Part shown: in pieces, positions 63,886 to 64,000 of the stretch | Layout of the letters: each line of letters starts with the position of its first letter | How positions within the stretch are numbered: position 1 is the first letter of the stretch | Source of the DNA: Prasinococcaceae sp. CCMP 1430 | Taxonomy: Eukaryota; Prasinodermophyta; Palmophyllophyceae; Prasinococcales; Prasinococcaceae | Assembly: GCA_013416795.1 (NCBI GenBank) | Contig: RQSC01000025.1 | Coordinates: 319,842-383,841 of the forward strand | Length of the DNA stretch: 64,000 nucleotides | Direction: 5' to 3' | Program-made: the position numbers and the translations under genes | Notes under the pieces: generated by a model | What the model was told of the DNA's origin: nothing | Databases searched by the model: none | The model's input: the letters and a program-made list of their open reading frames with translations, nothing else

Positions 63886-64000
63886 GATGGTGGTAGTTGT
63901 CCCTGTCTTTCAGCGAGGTGGAGATGTGCGTCGTCCGCCGGGTGTCTTCTGTCGTGGTCGGGTTCCGCGCGAAGCTTATTCTTTGGTGGCTTGTGTAAGA

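Overview
This is a GC-rich nuclear window from a eukaryote. Spliceosomal introns (about 95-415 nt, mostly starting GTGCG and ending GCAG), alternating G/C-rich intergenic DNA and the gene set all point to a unicellular alga. That set includes a GT77 XEG113-like glycosyltransferase, plant-type ATG11, an MRS2-type Mg transporter, cobalamin-dependent methionine synthase, a TauE/SafE carrier, a dynein heavy-chain fragment and a secreted PT-repeat protein. A haptophyte or other GC-rich flagellated microalga fits best, but the sequence alone does not fix the phylum.

Layout. 0-9 kb: secreted Cys-rich protein (5' partial), FLVCR/SLC49 transporter (-), sulfotransferase (+), tail-anchored unknown (-), BET1-like Qc-SNARE (+), helical unknown (+). 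9.9-16.8 kb: TAF4 (+), GT77 glycosyltransferase (+), MRS2/CorA transporter (-). 16.9-17.7 kb: an 81-N gap flanked by an orphan dynein heavy-chain piece and an orphan 5' piece of an ammonium transporter. 18-25.9 kb: PMS2 mismatch-repair endonuclease (+), UBA-PUB protein (+), unknown probably organellar protein (-), nocturnin-like phosphatase (+). 26-34.4 kb: large TPR + NudC/CS protein (-), NTF2-like protein (+), Ser-rich unknown (+), VTA1/LIP5 (-). 36-45.4 kb: ATG11 (+), CCDC174-like protein (-), small AT-hook protein (+), coiled-coil tandem-SAP protein (-). 46-56.4 kb: TLC-domain protein (+), MscS channel (-), MsrB-like protein (+), NAD kinase (-), TauE/SafE protein (+). 57.6-63.9 kb: a 2102-residue methionine synthase.

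The most unusual locus is the methionine synthase. It has a hydrophobic N-terminal anchor, and its homocysteine- plus folate-binding half occurs twice. The two copies are 2017-bp direct repeats with no difference I could find. One cobalamin domain and one SAM-activation domain follow. It is either a recent gene fusion/duplication or an assembly artefact joining two paralogues.

Genes are not in operons. From about 23 to 56 kb they mostly alternate strand, giving short convergent 3' spacers and longer divergent spacers that should hold paired promoters. Several products act in membrane traffic and autophagy (BET1, VTA1, ATG11), but nothing in the sequence shows they form one co-regulated unit. 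Exon boundaries were inferred by eye from GT/AG sites, reading phase and remembered family alignments. No RNA evidence or database search was available.
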